Source: Yimella sp.
Lineage (GTDB): Bacteria; Actinomycetota; Actinomycetes; Actinomycetales; Dermatophilaceae
Assembly: GCA_030150425.1 (NCBI GenBank)
Contig: JASLFY010000318.1
Span: 1 to 6,285, forward strand
Direction: 5' to 3'
Length of the DNA: 6,285 nucleotides
Shown here: piece by piece, positions 1 through 5,619 of the stretch
Position numbering within the stretch: the first letter of the stretch is position 1
Layout: every line of letters begins with the position of its first letter
The notes under the pieces: generated by a model
What the model was told of the DNA's origin: nothing
Databases searched by the model: none
The model's input: the letters and a program-made list of their open reading frames with translations, nothing else
Program-made: the position numbers and the translations under genes

Positions 1-564
1 GGCGTCGAGCCGACCGTGCAGGTCAGCACCGTCGACGAGCCCGCGGTGACCGCAGCCGCCGAGCAGCATCTCGGCACGCTGGATGCCGCCGACGTAGCAC
101 TGCTGTTGGCGAAGGCGAAGTGCGAGGACGTCGCCGCCGGCAACGAACTGGACGCGCTGGTGCTCGGCTGCGACTCGGTGCTGGAGTTCGACGGCGAGAT
201 CCTGGGCAAGCCGACCGACGCGGCCGACGCCACCGCACGCTGGCAGCGGATGCGCGGCCGCACCGGGGTCCTGCATTCCGGCCACTGGCTGATCGACGAC
301 CGGGACGAAGGCACCGGCGCCACCTTCGGCGTCGTCGCCTCGACCGAGGTCGACTTCGCCGACCTGAGCGATGCCGAGATCGAGGCGTACGTCGCCACCG
401 GCGAACCGCTGCACGTCGCCGGCGCGTTCACCGTCGACGGCCTCGGCGGGCCGTACGTCACCGCGATCCGCGGCGACTACCACAACGTGGTCGGGGTCAG
501 CCTGCCCGTGCTGCGCGAGATGCTCGCCGAGATCGACATCGCCTGGCACGACCTGCGCGGCTGA
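1..564 (+). CDS. maf: Maf-family nucleoside triphosphate pyrophosphatase, 5'-truncated by the window edge
   Basis: Maf proteins are cytoplasmic pyrophosphatases that hydrolyse non-canonical or excess nucleoside triphosphates to the monophosphate plus pyrophosphate, a house-cleaning role also linked to septum formation. The frame is open from base 1 and gives 187 visible residues. Seen in order: the VSTVDEP segment (about residues 7-13), the LLAKAKCEDV helix, GCDSVLEFDG (about 56-65), whose Asp matches the family's catalytic Asp (GADT in many homologues), ILGKPTD, and RMRGRTGVLHSGH. Family members are about 200-215 residues, so roughly 15-25 N-terminal residues, including the S-x-R-R substrate loop, lie upstream. 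A GTG at 16 is in frame, but the homology-like VEP sequence before it suggests it is not the start. The TGA directly abuts the stop codon of the convergent gene at 565. Many actinobacteria carry maf beside acyl-CoA carboxylase genes; here the carboxylase gene is about 2.2 kb away. Substrate subclass (dTTP/UTP or m7GTP type) cannot be decided. Confidence 0.93.
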   Translation, partial: GVEPTVQVSTVDEPAVTAAAEQHLGTLDAADVALLLAKAKCEDVAAGNELDALVLGCDSVLEFDGEILGKPTDAADATARWQRMRGRTGVLHSGHWLIDDRDEGTGATFGVVASTEVDFADLSDAEIEAYVATGEPLHVAGAFTVDGLGGPYVTAIRGDYHNVVGVSLPVLREMLAEIDIAWHDLRG

Positions 565-1113
565 TTACTGACCACCGGTCTTCCCGAGGTCGGGCAGACA
601 GAGGTTCCAGACCGACTCCTCCGGTTCGAGCAACCACTGCCGCGTCGCCGACAGCTTGAGGATGCGGAAGACACCGATGATCAGGATGTAGGCGACCGGC
701 AGTTCGAGCAGCAGGGCCGACACGACGGCCTGCATCCGGTCGTCGGAGGCGGAGGTCATCACGTCGAACCAGGCGTCGCAGATCAGCACGACCCCGGTCG
801 AGAAGGCGCTGACCACCACCAACAGGCGACGCTTCAGACCCAACACCAGCGTGGTGATCATCAGACTCAGCAGAATGAGATCGAATCCGACCCAGGTGCC
901 TGTCCAGTTACTCACCCGGTAACCCTCGGGCAGGGTCCAGGCGAGGTAGGCGATCCAAGGGATCATCAACGCGGTGCCGAGGATCATCATCCAGAGCCGC
1001 ACCCGGCGTACGCGACGCAGTTTCGGGTGGACGTCGAGCGGTCGCTGCAGCCGCTGGATCAGGTCACGCCGCTGCTGCGAAGTGAGCGCCTCGATCTGCT
1101 CGTCGGTCAGCAC
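565..1113 (-). CDS. Four-helix integral membrane protein of unknown function
   Basis: I do not recognise a named family. The protein is about 182 residues. A charged cytoplasmic-looking head (LTDEQIEALTSQQRRDL, then an Arg-rich stretch) is followed by four hydrophobic segments that begin near WMMILGTALMIPWIAYL, WVGFDLILLSLMITTLVLG, LLVVVSAFSTGVVLICDAW and VSALLLELPVAYILIIGVF, and then a polar tail. Three in-frame GTG codons are possible starts, at 1125, 1116 and 1113. I prefer 1113 because TGAGG (1124-1120) lies 6 nt upstream; GTG 1125 would overlap the preceding gene's stop as GTGA but has no clear Shine-Dalgarno sequence. The gene follows the YihY-family gene closely (8 nt, or a 4-bp overlap), so the two are probably cotranscribed and coupled. 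Downstream its TAA abuts the maf stop with no gap. The arrangement suggests a membrane-envelope role with YihY, which is inference only. Confidence 0.8.
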   Translation of the reverse strand: MLTDEQIEALTSQQRRDLIQRLQRPLDVHPKLRRVRRVRLWMMILGTALMIPWIAYLAWTLPEGYRVSNWTGTWVGFDLILLSLMITTLVLGLKRRLLVVVSAFSTGVVLICDAWFDVMTSASDDRMQAVVSALLLELPVAYILIIGVFRILKLSATRQWLLEPEESVWNLCLPDLGKTGGQ

Positions 1114-1125
1114 CACACACCTCAC
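1111..1125 (-). promoter_or_regulatory. Ribosome binding site and alternative GTG starts at the yihY-like/membrane-protein gene junction
   Basis: On the minus strand TGAGG (1124-1120) is followed by 6 nt and then GTG (1113-1111). The TGA inside this Shine-Dalgarno sequence is the stop codon of the upstream YihY-family gene, so a ribosome terminating there sits on the binding site for the next gene. GTG at 1125 forms a GTGA overlap with the same stop, and GTG at 1116 has too short a spacer. Translational coupling is expected whichever start is used. Confidence 0.5.
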
Positions 1126-2093
1126 TGCTCGTCGTCGAAACGCACCTCGATCTCCTCGAAACCCTTGGCCCGCATGGATTTCGCCTGACCGGCGTACGCG
1201 TCCTGGTCGCCCTCGGTGAGGTCGACATCGTCCGTGAACGGGGTCAACAGGGCTCGCGGATAAAGCTTACGGCGGCGTACGACGTCGATCTCCAGCGCGA
1301 CCACGATCAGCAGCGCAACCGCATAGACGAAGGCCAACATGCCGAGCACGAACGCGAACACGCCGTTGACGGCGGAGGCGTGGCGCACGACCGATTCGAC
1401 GTACGCGGCGCCGTAACGCTTGAGCAATTCCCATCCGACGGCGGTGAGCAGGGAGCCCACCCAGATGTCGCGAATGCGGTGGTTCACCGCGCACGCCATC
1501 TGGTACGCCGCGAGGAAGACGACGGTCGACAGCACGACGTTGAGCAGGAACAGCAGCCAGCCGGCGAGCACCGCGGGCAGCACCTGCTGCAGGTAGATGC
1601 CCAGCGCGGTCGTGGCCAGCAGCCCGAAACCGAGGGTGATCATCAGCACGAACGACCGGCCGCGCGACCGGAACGGGTTGGGGCGCTCGTTGCGCGGCAC
1701 CTGCCAGACCGTGTTCGCGGCGTACTGCAACGCCTGCGCGGCGCCGAGTGCGCCGTACAACGCACCGAGCACACCGATGACGATGCCGGCCACTCCCCCG
1801 TTCAGCGCCTCGGGCGCCTTCAACTGGTCGCCCACCACCGGGAAGTCGGCGAGGGCTGACTCGAGCAGTTGCTGCTGCCAGCCGGGGTGGCCGCGCAGCA
1901 CCAGGCTCAGCACCGTCGAGGCGAGCAGCAGCGTCGGGAACAGCGAGATGAAGCTGTAGTACGTCAGCAGCGCGGCGAGGTAGCCGCCGAGGTCGTCGAA
2001 GAACTTGTAGCAGACCGCGATCGGGTAGCCGAGCACCGGAAATCGGCGTTGCAGGCGGTCCACCCGATCCGTCATCGACATGGCCGAGAACAT
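1122..2093 (-). CDS. YihY/BrkB-family inner membrane protein (old misnomer: ribonuclease BN)
   Basis: This 323-residue protein has the YihY/virulence factor BrkB pattern. The hallmark region GGYLAALLTYYSFISLFP (about residues 36-53) begins the first membrane segment, and further hydrophobic segments lie near 100-122, 148-168, 178-202, 208-228 and 243-268, giving six helices. A polar acidic tail of about 50 residues ends in RFDDEQ. The family's molecular function is unknown; the old RNase BN label came from a misassignment, and a transport or envelope role is usually proposed. The frame stays open upstream to 2468, but residues there are low-complexity and antisense to the divergent gene, so the start must be near 2093. 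ATG codons occur at 2093, 2081 and 2075. GGGGAG lies only 2 nt before the ATG at 2093 and 14 nt before 2081, so the exact start is unsettled. It is the first gene of a probable two-gene leftward unit. Confidence 0.9.
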   Translation of the reverse strand: MFSAMSMTDRVDRLQRRFPVLGYPIAVCYKFFDDLGGYLAALLTYYSFISLFPTLLLASTVLSLVLRGHPGWQQQLLESALADFPVVGDQLKAPEALNGGVAGIVIGVLGALYGALGAAQALQYAANTVWQVPRNERPNPFRSRGRSFVLMITLGFGLLATTALGIYLQQVLPAVLAGWLLFLLNVVLSTVVFLAAYQMACAVNHRIRDIWVGSLLTAVGWELLKRYGAAYVESVVRHASAVNGVFAFVLGMLAFVYAVALLIVVALEIDVVRRRKLYPRALLTPFTDDVDLTEGDQDAYAGQAKSMRAKGFEEIEVRFDDEQ

Positions 2094-2183
2094 ATCTCCC
2101 CGTGTCGCGGAGCGGAATTGGGCGCGCTCGCCGTTCGCCGCGTACCGTGAATCCCGTCCGCACCACTGCTCCCGGGGACCACG
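2094..2183. promoter_or_regulatory. Divergent intergenic region with possible promoter for the rightward gene
   Basis: These 90 bases separate the leftward YihY-family gene from the rightward repeat-rich membrane protein gene, so promoters for both should lie here or reach into the coding ends. For the rightward gene, TACCGT (2143-2148) resembles an actinobacterial -10 (TAnnnT), with a weak TTGGGC (2118-2123) 19 bp upstream. For the leftward gene I see no TAnnnT match in the middle of the gap. These motifs are short and may be chance. Confidence 0.3.
2174..2178 (+). promoter_or_regulatory. Shine-Dalgarno site fixing the ATG at 2184
   Basis: GGGGA is followed by a 5-nt spacer (ccacg) and the ATG at 2184. 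This spacing supports the start chosen for the Asp/Tyr-rich membrane protein gene. The competing frame open from 2102 has no comparable site and gives an Arg/His-rich translation typical of an out-of-frame read of GC-rich DNA. Confidence 0.6.
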
Positions 2184-2762
2184 ATGACCGATCCGAACGA
2201 ACCGACCAGGTTCAGCATCACCGACATGTTCAACTCCGACGACTCGGACACTTCGGACGAGTACGACGACTACGACGAGTCGGACACGACGTACGACGGT
2301 TACGACGCGTACGACGACGGCGGGGACGACAACGACGGCCGGTATCGCGCGGCCGGAGGCGGATTCGGAGCCGGCGCGATCTCGGCGCTGATCGCCGGCG
2401 GCCTGGTGGTCATCGGGCTGAGCTGGTGGGGCGGGCGCGCCACCGCGTCCGGCGGATCCACCGAACACACGGTCACCCAGACCGGCTCGCTGGTCACCCA
2501 GGAAGTCACCGTGACGCAGAACCGTACGGTCACCAGCACCGCCCCGGCACCGCCGGCGCGGGTGGTCACCCAGACCGTGGTCGTACGCCCGCCGGCCAAG
2601 ACCGTCACCGTGAAGGCTCCCGCCACCACGGTCACCGCGTCGGCACCGGCCGGTGGCACGACGACCGTCACGGCGCCGGCCACCACCGTGACCAAGCCCG
2701 GCCCCGCGACGACGGTGACCGTCACGAAGACGGTCGCCGGCCCTCCGGGTCAGAACAAGTAG
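2184..2762 (+). CDS. Single-pass membrane protein with Asp/Tyr-rich head and Thr/Val-rich repeat tail, unknown function
   Basis: I recognise no family. The 192-residue protein has three clear zones. Residues 1-55 are acidic and probably disordered: 15 Asp between 19 and 51, with Tyr in near-regular steps (27, 30, 37, 40, 43) in YDDYD- and YDGYDAYDD-type repeats. Residues 62-82 (GAGAISALIAGGLVVIGLSWW) form the only membrane segment. Residues 86-192 have no Cys and few charges and are built from Thr, Val, Ala and Pro, with APATTVT at 145-151 and 164-170, ATTVT at 175-179, TTTVT at 159-163, and VTQT at 97-100 and 128-131. With an acidic head inside, the tail should face the cell wall, where Thr/Pro-rich actinobacterial tails are often O-mannosylated (inference). 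It is divergent from the YihY-family gene and ends 3 bp from the convergent carboxylase stop. Third-position GC bias and the 2174-2178 ribosome site support it as real. Confidence 0.75.
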   Translation: MTDPNEPTRFSITDMFNSDDSDTSDEYDDYDESDTTYDGYDAYDDGGDDNDGRYRAAGGGFGAGAISALIAGGLVVIGLSWWGGRATASGGSTEHTVTQTGSLVTQEVTVTQNRTVTSTAPAPPARVVTQTVVVRPPAKTVTVKAPATTVTASAPAGGTTTVTAPATTVTKPGPATTVTVTKTVAGPPGQNK

Positions 2763-2765
2763 CGG

Positions 2766-4322
2766 TCAGACCGGCGGGATCGAACGCCGACGCGTCGAGA
2801 AGTGGCGGTCGCGCCCGGCGGCGTAGCGCAGTCGGTGCAGCAGTTCGGCCCGCAGCTCCTCGGCCTCGACGACTCCGTCGATGACCAAGTCGGCGGCGAG
2901 CCGCTCCAGGTCGACGTCCTCCAGGTACTCCTCGCGACGGGCGGTCACGAACGCCTCCCGCTCCGACTCGTCCTCGATCGCCGCGATCTTGTTCGCGTAG
3001 ACCGCGTTGACGGCGGCCTCCGGTCCCATCACCGCGATGCGCGCGGTCGGCAGCGCGATGGTGGCGTCGGGGCCGAAGCCCGGACCACCCATCGCGTACA
3101 GACCGGCGCCGTACGCCTTGCGCAGCACGACGCAGAACTGCGGCACGGTCGCCGACGACACTGCGTGCACCATCTTCGCGCCGTGGCGGATGATGCCGCC
3201 CCGCTCGACCTCCGAGCCGATCATGAATCCCGGTACGTCGGCGAGGTAGAGCAGCGGGATGTTGTAGGCGTCGCAGGTCCAGATGAACCGGGCCGCCTTG
3301 TCGGCCGAGTCGGTGAACAGCACGCCGCCCTTGACCGCCGAGTTGTTCGCGACGATGCCGACCGTGCGGCCGTCCATCCGGCCGAAGCCGACGACCAACT
3401 CGGGAGCGAACAGCGGCTTCACCTCGAAGAAGCTGTCGTCGTCGACCAGGCCGTCGATGACGTCGTGGACGTCGAACGGCTGGCTCTCGACCTCGGGCAC
3501 CACGTCGCGGGTCAGCTCGAACGCCGGCTGCTCACCGTCGTAGACCGGGCCGTCGGAGTGCCAGTTGAGCGGCAGGTAGGAGAAGAAGAGCTTCGCCAGC
3601 TCGATCGCCTCGGTGTCGTCGCTCGCGAGCAGGTCACCGACACCGGACTGGGTGCAGTGCATCCGGGCGCCGCCGAGGTCCTCCAGCGACACCTTCTCGC
3701 CGACGACCATCTCGGCCATGCGCGGCGAACCGAGGTACATCGAGGCGTTGCCCTCGACCATGATGATCAGGTCGGTGAACGACGGGATGTAGGCGCCACC
3801 GGCGGCCGACGGCCCGAACAGGCAGCAGATCTGCGGCACTTTGCCCGACAGCGCGACCTGGTTGTGGAAGATCCGCCCGGCGCCGCGGCGACCGGGGAAC
3901 ATCTCGACCTGGTCGGTGATCCGGGCGCCGGCCGAGTCGACCAGCCAGAACACCGGCAGGTCCTCGCGCAGCGCCATCTCGGTGGCGCGCACGATCTTCT
4001 CGACGGTGCGCGAGCCCCACGAACCGGCCTTCACGGTCGGGTCGTTGGCGATCACGATCGCCGGTCGGCCGTCGACGGTGCCGCGCCCGGTCACCACGCC
4101 GTCGGCGGGCAGGCCGGCGGCGGTGGCGTTGGCATAGCGGCCGTCCTCGACGAAGGAACCCTCGTCGAACAGCAGCGCGATCCGGTCGCGCACGTAGAGC
4201 TTGTTCTGACTGTCGAGCTTCGCCTTCGCCGCGTCGGTCGGTCGCTCCGAGGTGGCATGGGCCGCTTCCAACCGGGCGCGTACGTCGGCGACCCGCGGGT
4301 CGCTCGGGTGACCGGCGCTCAC
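2766..4322 (-). CDS. Acyl-CoA carboxylase carboxyltransferase (beta) subunit
   Basis: This 518-residue protein transfers carboxyl from carboxybiotin to an acyl-CoA, working with a separate biotin carboxylase/carrier subunit. Both halves of the crotonase-like fold are present. The N half has DPTVKAGSWG (94-103), DSAGARITDQ (129-138), GRIFHNQ (149-155) and the oxyanion loop GPSAAGGAYIP (170-180). The C half has VKGGVLFTDSADKAARF (330-346), ADVPGFMIGSEVE (361-373) and AYGAGLYAMGG (403-413). The length fits the PccB/MccB/AccD family (about 510-540). GRIFxNQ and GAYIP are MCC-like, but ITDQVEMFPGRRGAG is not the usual MCC form, so the substrate (methylcrotonyl-, propionyl- or another acyl-CoA) is open. 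The frame is open upstream to 4577, but that part overlaps the dehydrogenase gene. GTG at 4322 overlaps the dehydrogenase TGA as GTGA and has GGGA 8 nt upstream. The tail is Arg-rich. No Cys4 zinc finger like that of E. coli AccD is seen. Confidence 0.93.
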   Translation of the reverse strand: MSAGHPSDPRVADVRARLEAAHATSERPTDAAKAKLDSQNKLYVRDRIALLFDEGSFVEDGRYANATAAGLPADGVVTGRGTVDGRPAIVIANDPTVKAGSWGSRTVEKIVRATEMALREDLPVFWLVDSAGARITDQVEMFPGRRGAGRIFHNQVALSGKVPQICCLFGPSAAGGAYIPSFTDLIIMVEGNASMYLGSPRMAEMVVGEKVSLEDLGGARMHCTQSGVGDLLASDDTEAIELAKLFFSYLPLNWHSDGPVYDGEQPAFELTRDVVPEVESQPFDVHDVIDGLVDDDSFFEVKPLFAPELVVGFGRMDGRTVGIVANNSAVKGGVLFTDSADKAARFIWTCDAYNIPLLYLADVPGFMIGSEVERGGIIRHGAKMVHAVSSATVPQFCVVLRKAYGAGLYAMGGPGFGPDATIALPTARIAVMGPEAAVNAVYANKIAAIEDESEREAFVTARREEYLEDVDLERLAADLVIDGVVEAEELRAELLHRLRYAAGRDRHFSTRRRSIPPV

Positions 4323-5500
4323 GACGGAAGTCCCAACCCGCGAGCAATGAGCATCCGCTGCACCTCGGAGGTGCCCTCCCCGATCTCCAGGATCTTGGCG
4401 TCGCGGTAGAAGCGGGCCACCGGGAACTCCTCCATGAAGCCGTTGCCGCCGAAGATCTGGGTGGCGATCCGGGTCGCGGTGACCGCGGCCTCGCTGGAGT
4501 AGAGCTTGGCGATCGAGGCGGCCTGCTTGACCTCGGCGACGCTGCGTCGGCCGGCCTCCAGCTCGTCCTTGAGCCACGCAGCCTTGTAGGTCAGCAGGCG
4601 CGCGGCCTCAACCATCACGGCGAGGTCGGCGACCTGGAACGAGACACCCTGGTTGGTGCCGATCGGACGGCCGAACGCGATGCGGGTCTTGGAGTACTCG
4701 GTGGCGGCCTCCAGGCACGCCTGCGCCAGACCGACGGCGAGCGCCGAGATCGCGATGCGACCGTCGTCGAGGGTCTTCAGGAACTGACGGAAGCCCTCGC
4801 CGCGCTCACCGAGCAAGTTCTCCTCGGGCACCCGGCAGTCGTCGAACGACAGGCCGTGGGTGTCGGAGATGTGCCAGCCGAGCTTGTGGTACGCGGGCTC
4901 CACGGTGAATCCGGCGGTTCCGGACGGCACCATGATCGCGCTGATCTCCGGCTTGCCGTCGGCGGTCTCACCGGTGCGGGCCGTGACGGTGACGACGGAG
5001 GTGCGGTCGGTGCCGGAGTTGGTGATGAACGACTTCGCGCCGTTGATGGTCCACTGGCCGTCGCCCAGCGTCGCCTTCGTCCGGGTGCCACCGGCGTCGG
5101 AACCGGCCTCCGGCTCGGTCAGACCGAACCCGGCGAGCGCCTGGCCGGAGACCAGGTCGGGCAGGAAACGGGCCTTCTGCTCGTCGTTGCCGTAGGTGAG
5201 GATCGGGTTGATGCCGAGGCCCACGCCCGCGGACAGCGTGATGCCCATCGACTGGTCGACACGACCGAGTTCCTCGATCGCGAGGCAGAGGTAGGTGAAG
5301 CCGCCCTCGTCGAGTCCGGCGCCGCCGTACTCCTCCGGCACGACCAGCCCGAACAGGCCCAACTCGCCCATCTGGGGAACCAACTCGGACGGGAAGTGGT
5401 GATCCTTGTCCCACTGCGCAACGTTGGGGGCGATCTTCGTCTCGGCGAAGTCCCGGACCAACCGACGGAAGTCCTCGTGGTCCTTGGTCAACTCGAACAT
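4319..5500 (-). CDS. Acyl-CoA dehydrogenase, short-chain-type active site
   Basis: This 393-residue FAD flavoprotein oxidises acyl-CoA to the trans-2-enoyl-CoA and passes electrons to electron-transfer flavoprotein. Visible family marks: VPEEYGGAG (54-62), the FAD/substrate motif GFGLTEPEAGSDAG (124-137), NGAKSFITN (153-161), KLGWHISDTHGLSFDDCRVP (206-225), the RIAFG motif (273-277), QIFGGNGF (348-355) and EIGEGTSEVQR (372-382). Glu375, just before GTS, sits where the catalytic base lies in short- and medium-chain enzymes. The sequence DDGR at 245-248 lacks the Glu that isovaleryl-CoA dehydrogenases use in that helix. ATG at 5500 is chosen because GAAAGG lies 7 nt upstream and the family's N-terminus begins there; an in-frame extension to 5572 looks like leader DNA. 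It is the first gene of a coupled pair with the carboxyltransferase. A branched or short acyl-CoA is the likely substrate. Mycobacteria have similar fadE-accD neighbours (fadE19/accD1, fadE13/accD2). Confidence 0.94.
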   Translation of the reverse strand: MFELTKDHEDFRRLVRDFAETKIAPNVAQWDKDHHFPSELVPQMGELGLFGLVVPEEYGGAGLDEGGFTYLCLAIEELGRVDQSMGITLSAGVGLGINPILTYGNDEQKARFLPDLVSGQALAGFGLTEPEAGSDAGGTRTKATLGDGQWTINGAKSFITNSGTDRTSVVTVTARTGETADGKPEISAIMVPSGTAGFTVEPAYHKLGWHISDTHGLSFDDCRVPEENLLGERGEGFRQFLKTLDDGRIAISALAVGLAQACLEAATEYSKTRIAFGRPIGTNQGVSFQVADLAVMVEAARLLTYKAAWLKDELEAGRRSVAEVKQAASIAKLYSSEAAVTATRIATQIFGGNGFMEEFPVARFYRDAKILEIGEGTSEVQRMLIARGLGLPS

Positions 5501-5507
5501 GCATCGG

Positions 5508-5513
5508 CCTTTC
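5508..5513 (-). promoter_or_regulatory. Shine-Dalgarno site for the acyl-CoA dehydrogenase
   Basis: On the minus strand GAAAGG is followed by a 7-nt spacer and the ATG at 5500. This is good spacing and decides the start against the longer in-frame reading that begins at 5572. Confidence 0.65.
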
Positions 5514-5540
5514 GCAACATCGGGGTCACCGAGAGTGATT

Positions 5541-5577
5541 GTGGCGTGAGTCACCTTGTGGGTGCCACGCAAACGTA
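5541..5577 (-). promoter_or_regulatory. Possible promoter -10 and inverted repeat upstream of the acyl-CoA dehydrogenase
   Basis: On the minus strand TACGTT (5577-5572) fits the actinobacterial -10 pattern TAnnnT; a convincing -35 is missing (TTCGAG at 5602-5597 is 19 bp away). Just downstream in the predicted leader are GTGGC (5541-5545) and GCCAC (5564-5568) arms separated by 18 nt, and the near-palindrome GTGAGTCAC (5546-5554) inside them. Operons for acyl-CoA catabolism are often controlled by TetR- or MerR-type repressors that bind such repeats. The arms are short, so chance is a real alternative. Confidence 0.28.
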
Positions 5578-5607
5578 TCCCACGGCACCGTCGCCCCTCG
5601 AACTGGT

Positions 5608-5613
5608 CAGAAT
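5608..5613 (+). promoter_or_regulatory. Possible -10 element giving a leaderless transcript of the AAA+ ATPase gene
   Basis: CAGAAT (5608-5613) lies 6 nt before the ATG at 5620, with TGG just upstream (5604-5606). There is no well-spaced Shine-Dalgarno sequence: GGGG at 5614-5617 is only 2 nt from the ATG. A -10 at this distance would place the transcript start at or next to the A of ATG, the leaderless layout that is common in actinobacteria. No clear -35 is visible. Confidence 0.33.
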
Positions 5614-5619
5614 GGGGCC

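Noticed and set aside
120..659. 179-residue open frame on + overlapping maf
   Set aside because: It is an Arg-rich out-of-frame reading of a gene with clear Maf motifs.
2094..2468. N-terminal extension of the YihY-family frame up to 2468
   Set aside because: The translation is low-complexity Val/Arg-rich, lies opposite the divergent gene, and is not part of the YihY fold; ATG codons at 2093-2075 match the expected N-terminus.
2300..2725. Val/Thr/Gly/Ala-rich open frame on - that itself resembles a repeat protein
   Set aside because: It mirrors the ACC/GTC codon repeats of the + strand gene; it has no start support, and the + strand gene has a good ribosome site and a sensible topology.
2540..2735. 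Repeated ACC/GTC triplets considered as a tandem DNA repeat or CRISPR-like array
   Set aside because: Units are short, degenerate and codon-phased, with no uniform spacers; they follow from the Thr/Val protein repeats.
2102..2884. 260-residue open frame on + overlapping the repeat membrane protein gene
   Set aside because: It is very Arg/His/Gly-rich, has no ribosome site, and crosses the convergent junction into the carboxyltransferase gene.
2802..4409. 535-residue open frame on + opposite the carboxyltransferase gene
   Set aside because: It is antisense to a gene with clear family motifs, and its Arg/His/Asp/Val-rich translation shows no domain. Long antisense frames are normal in GC-rich codon-biased DNA.
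4323..4577. N-terminal extension of the carboxyltransferase frame up to 4577
   Set aside because: It lies inside the dehydrogenase coding region in another frame, and the GTG at 4322 with its GTGA overlap gives the family's normal length.
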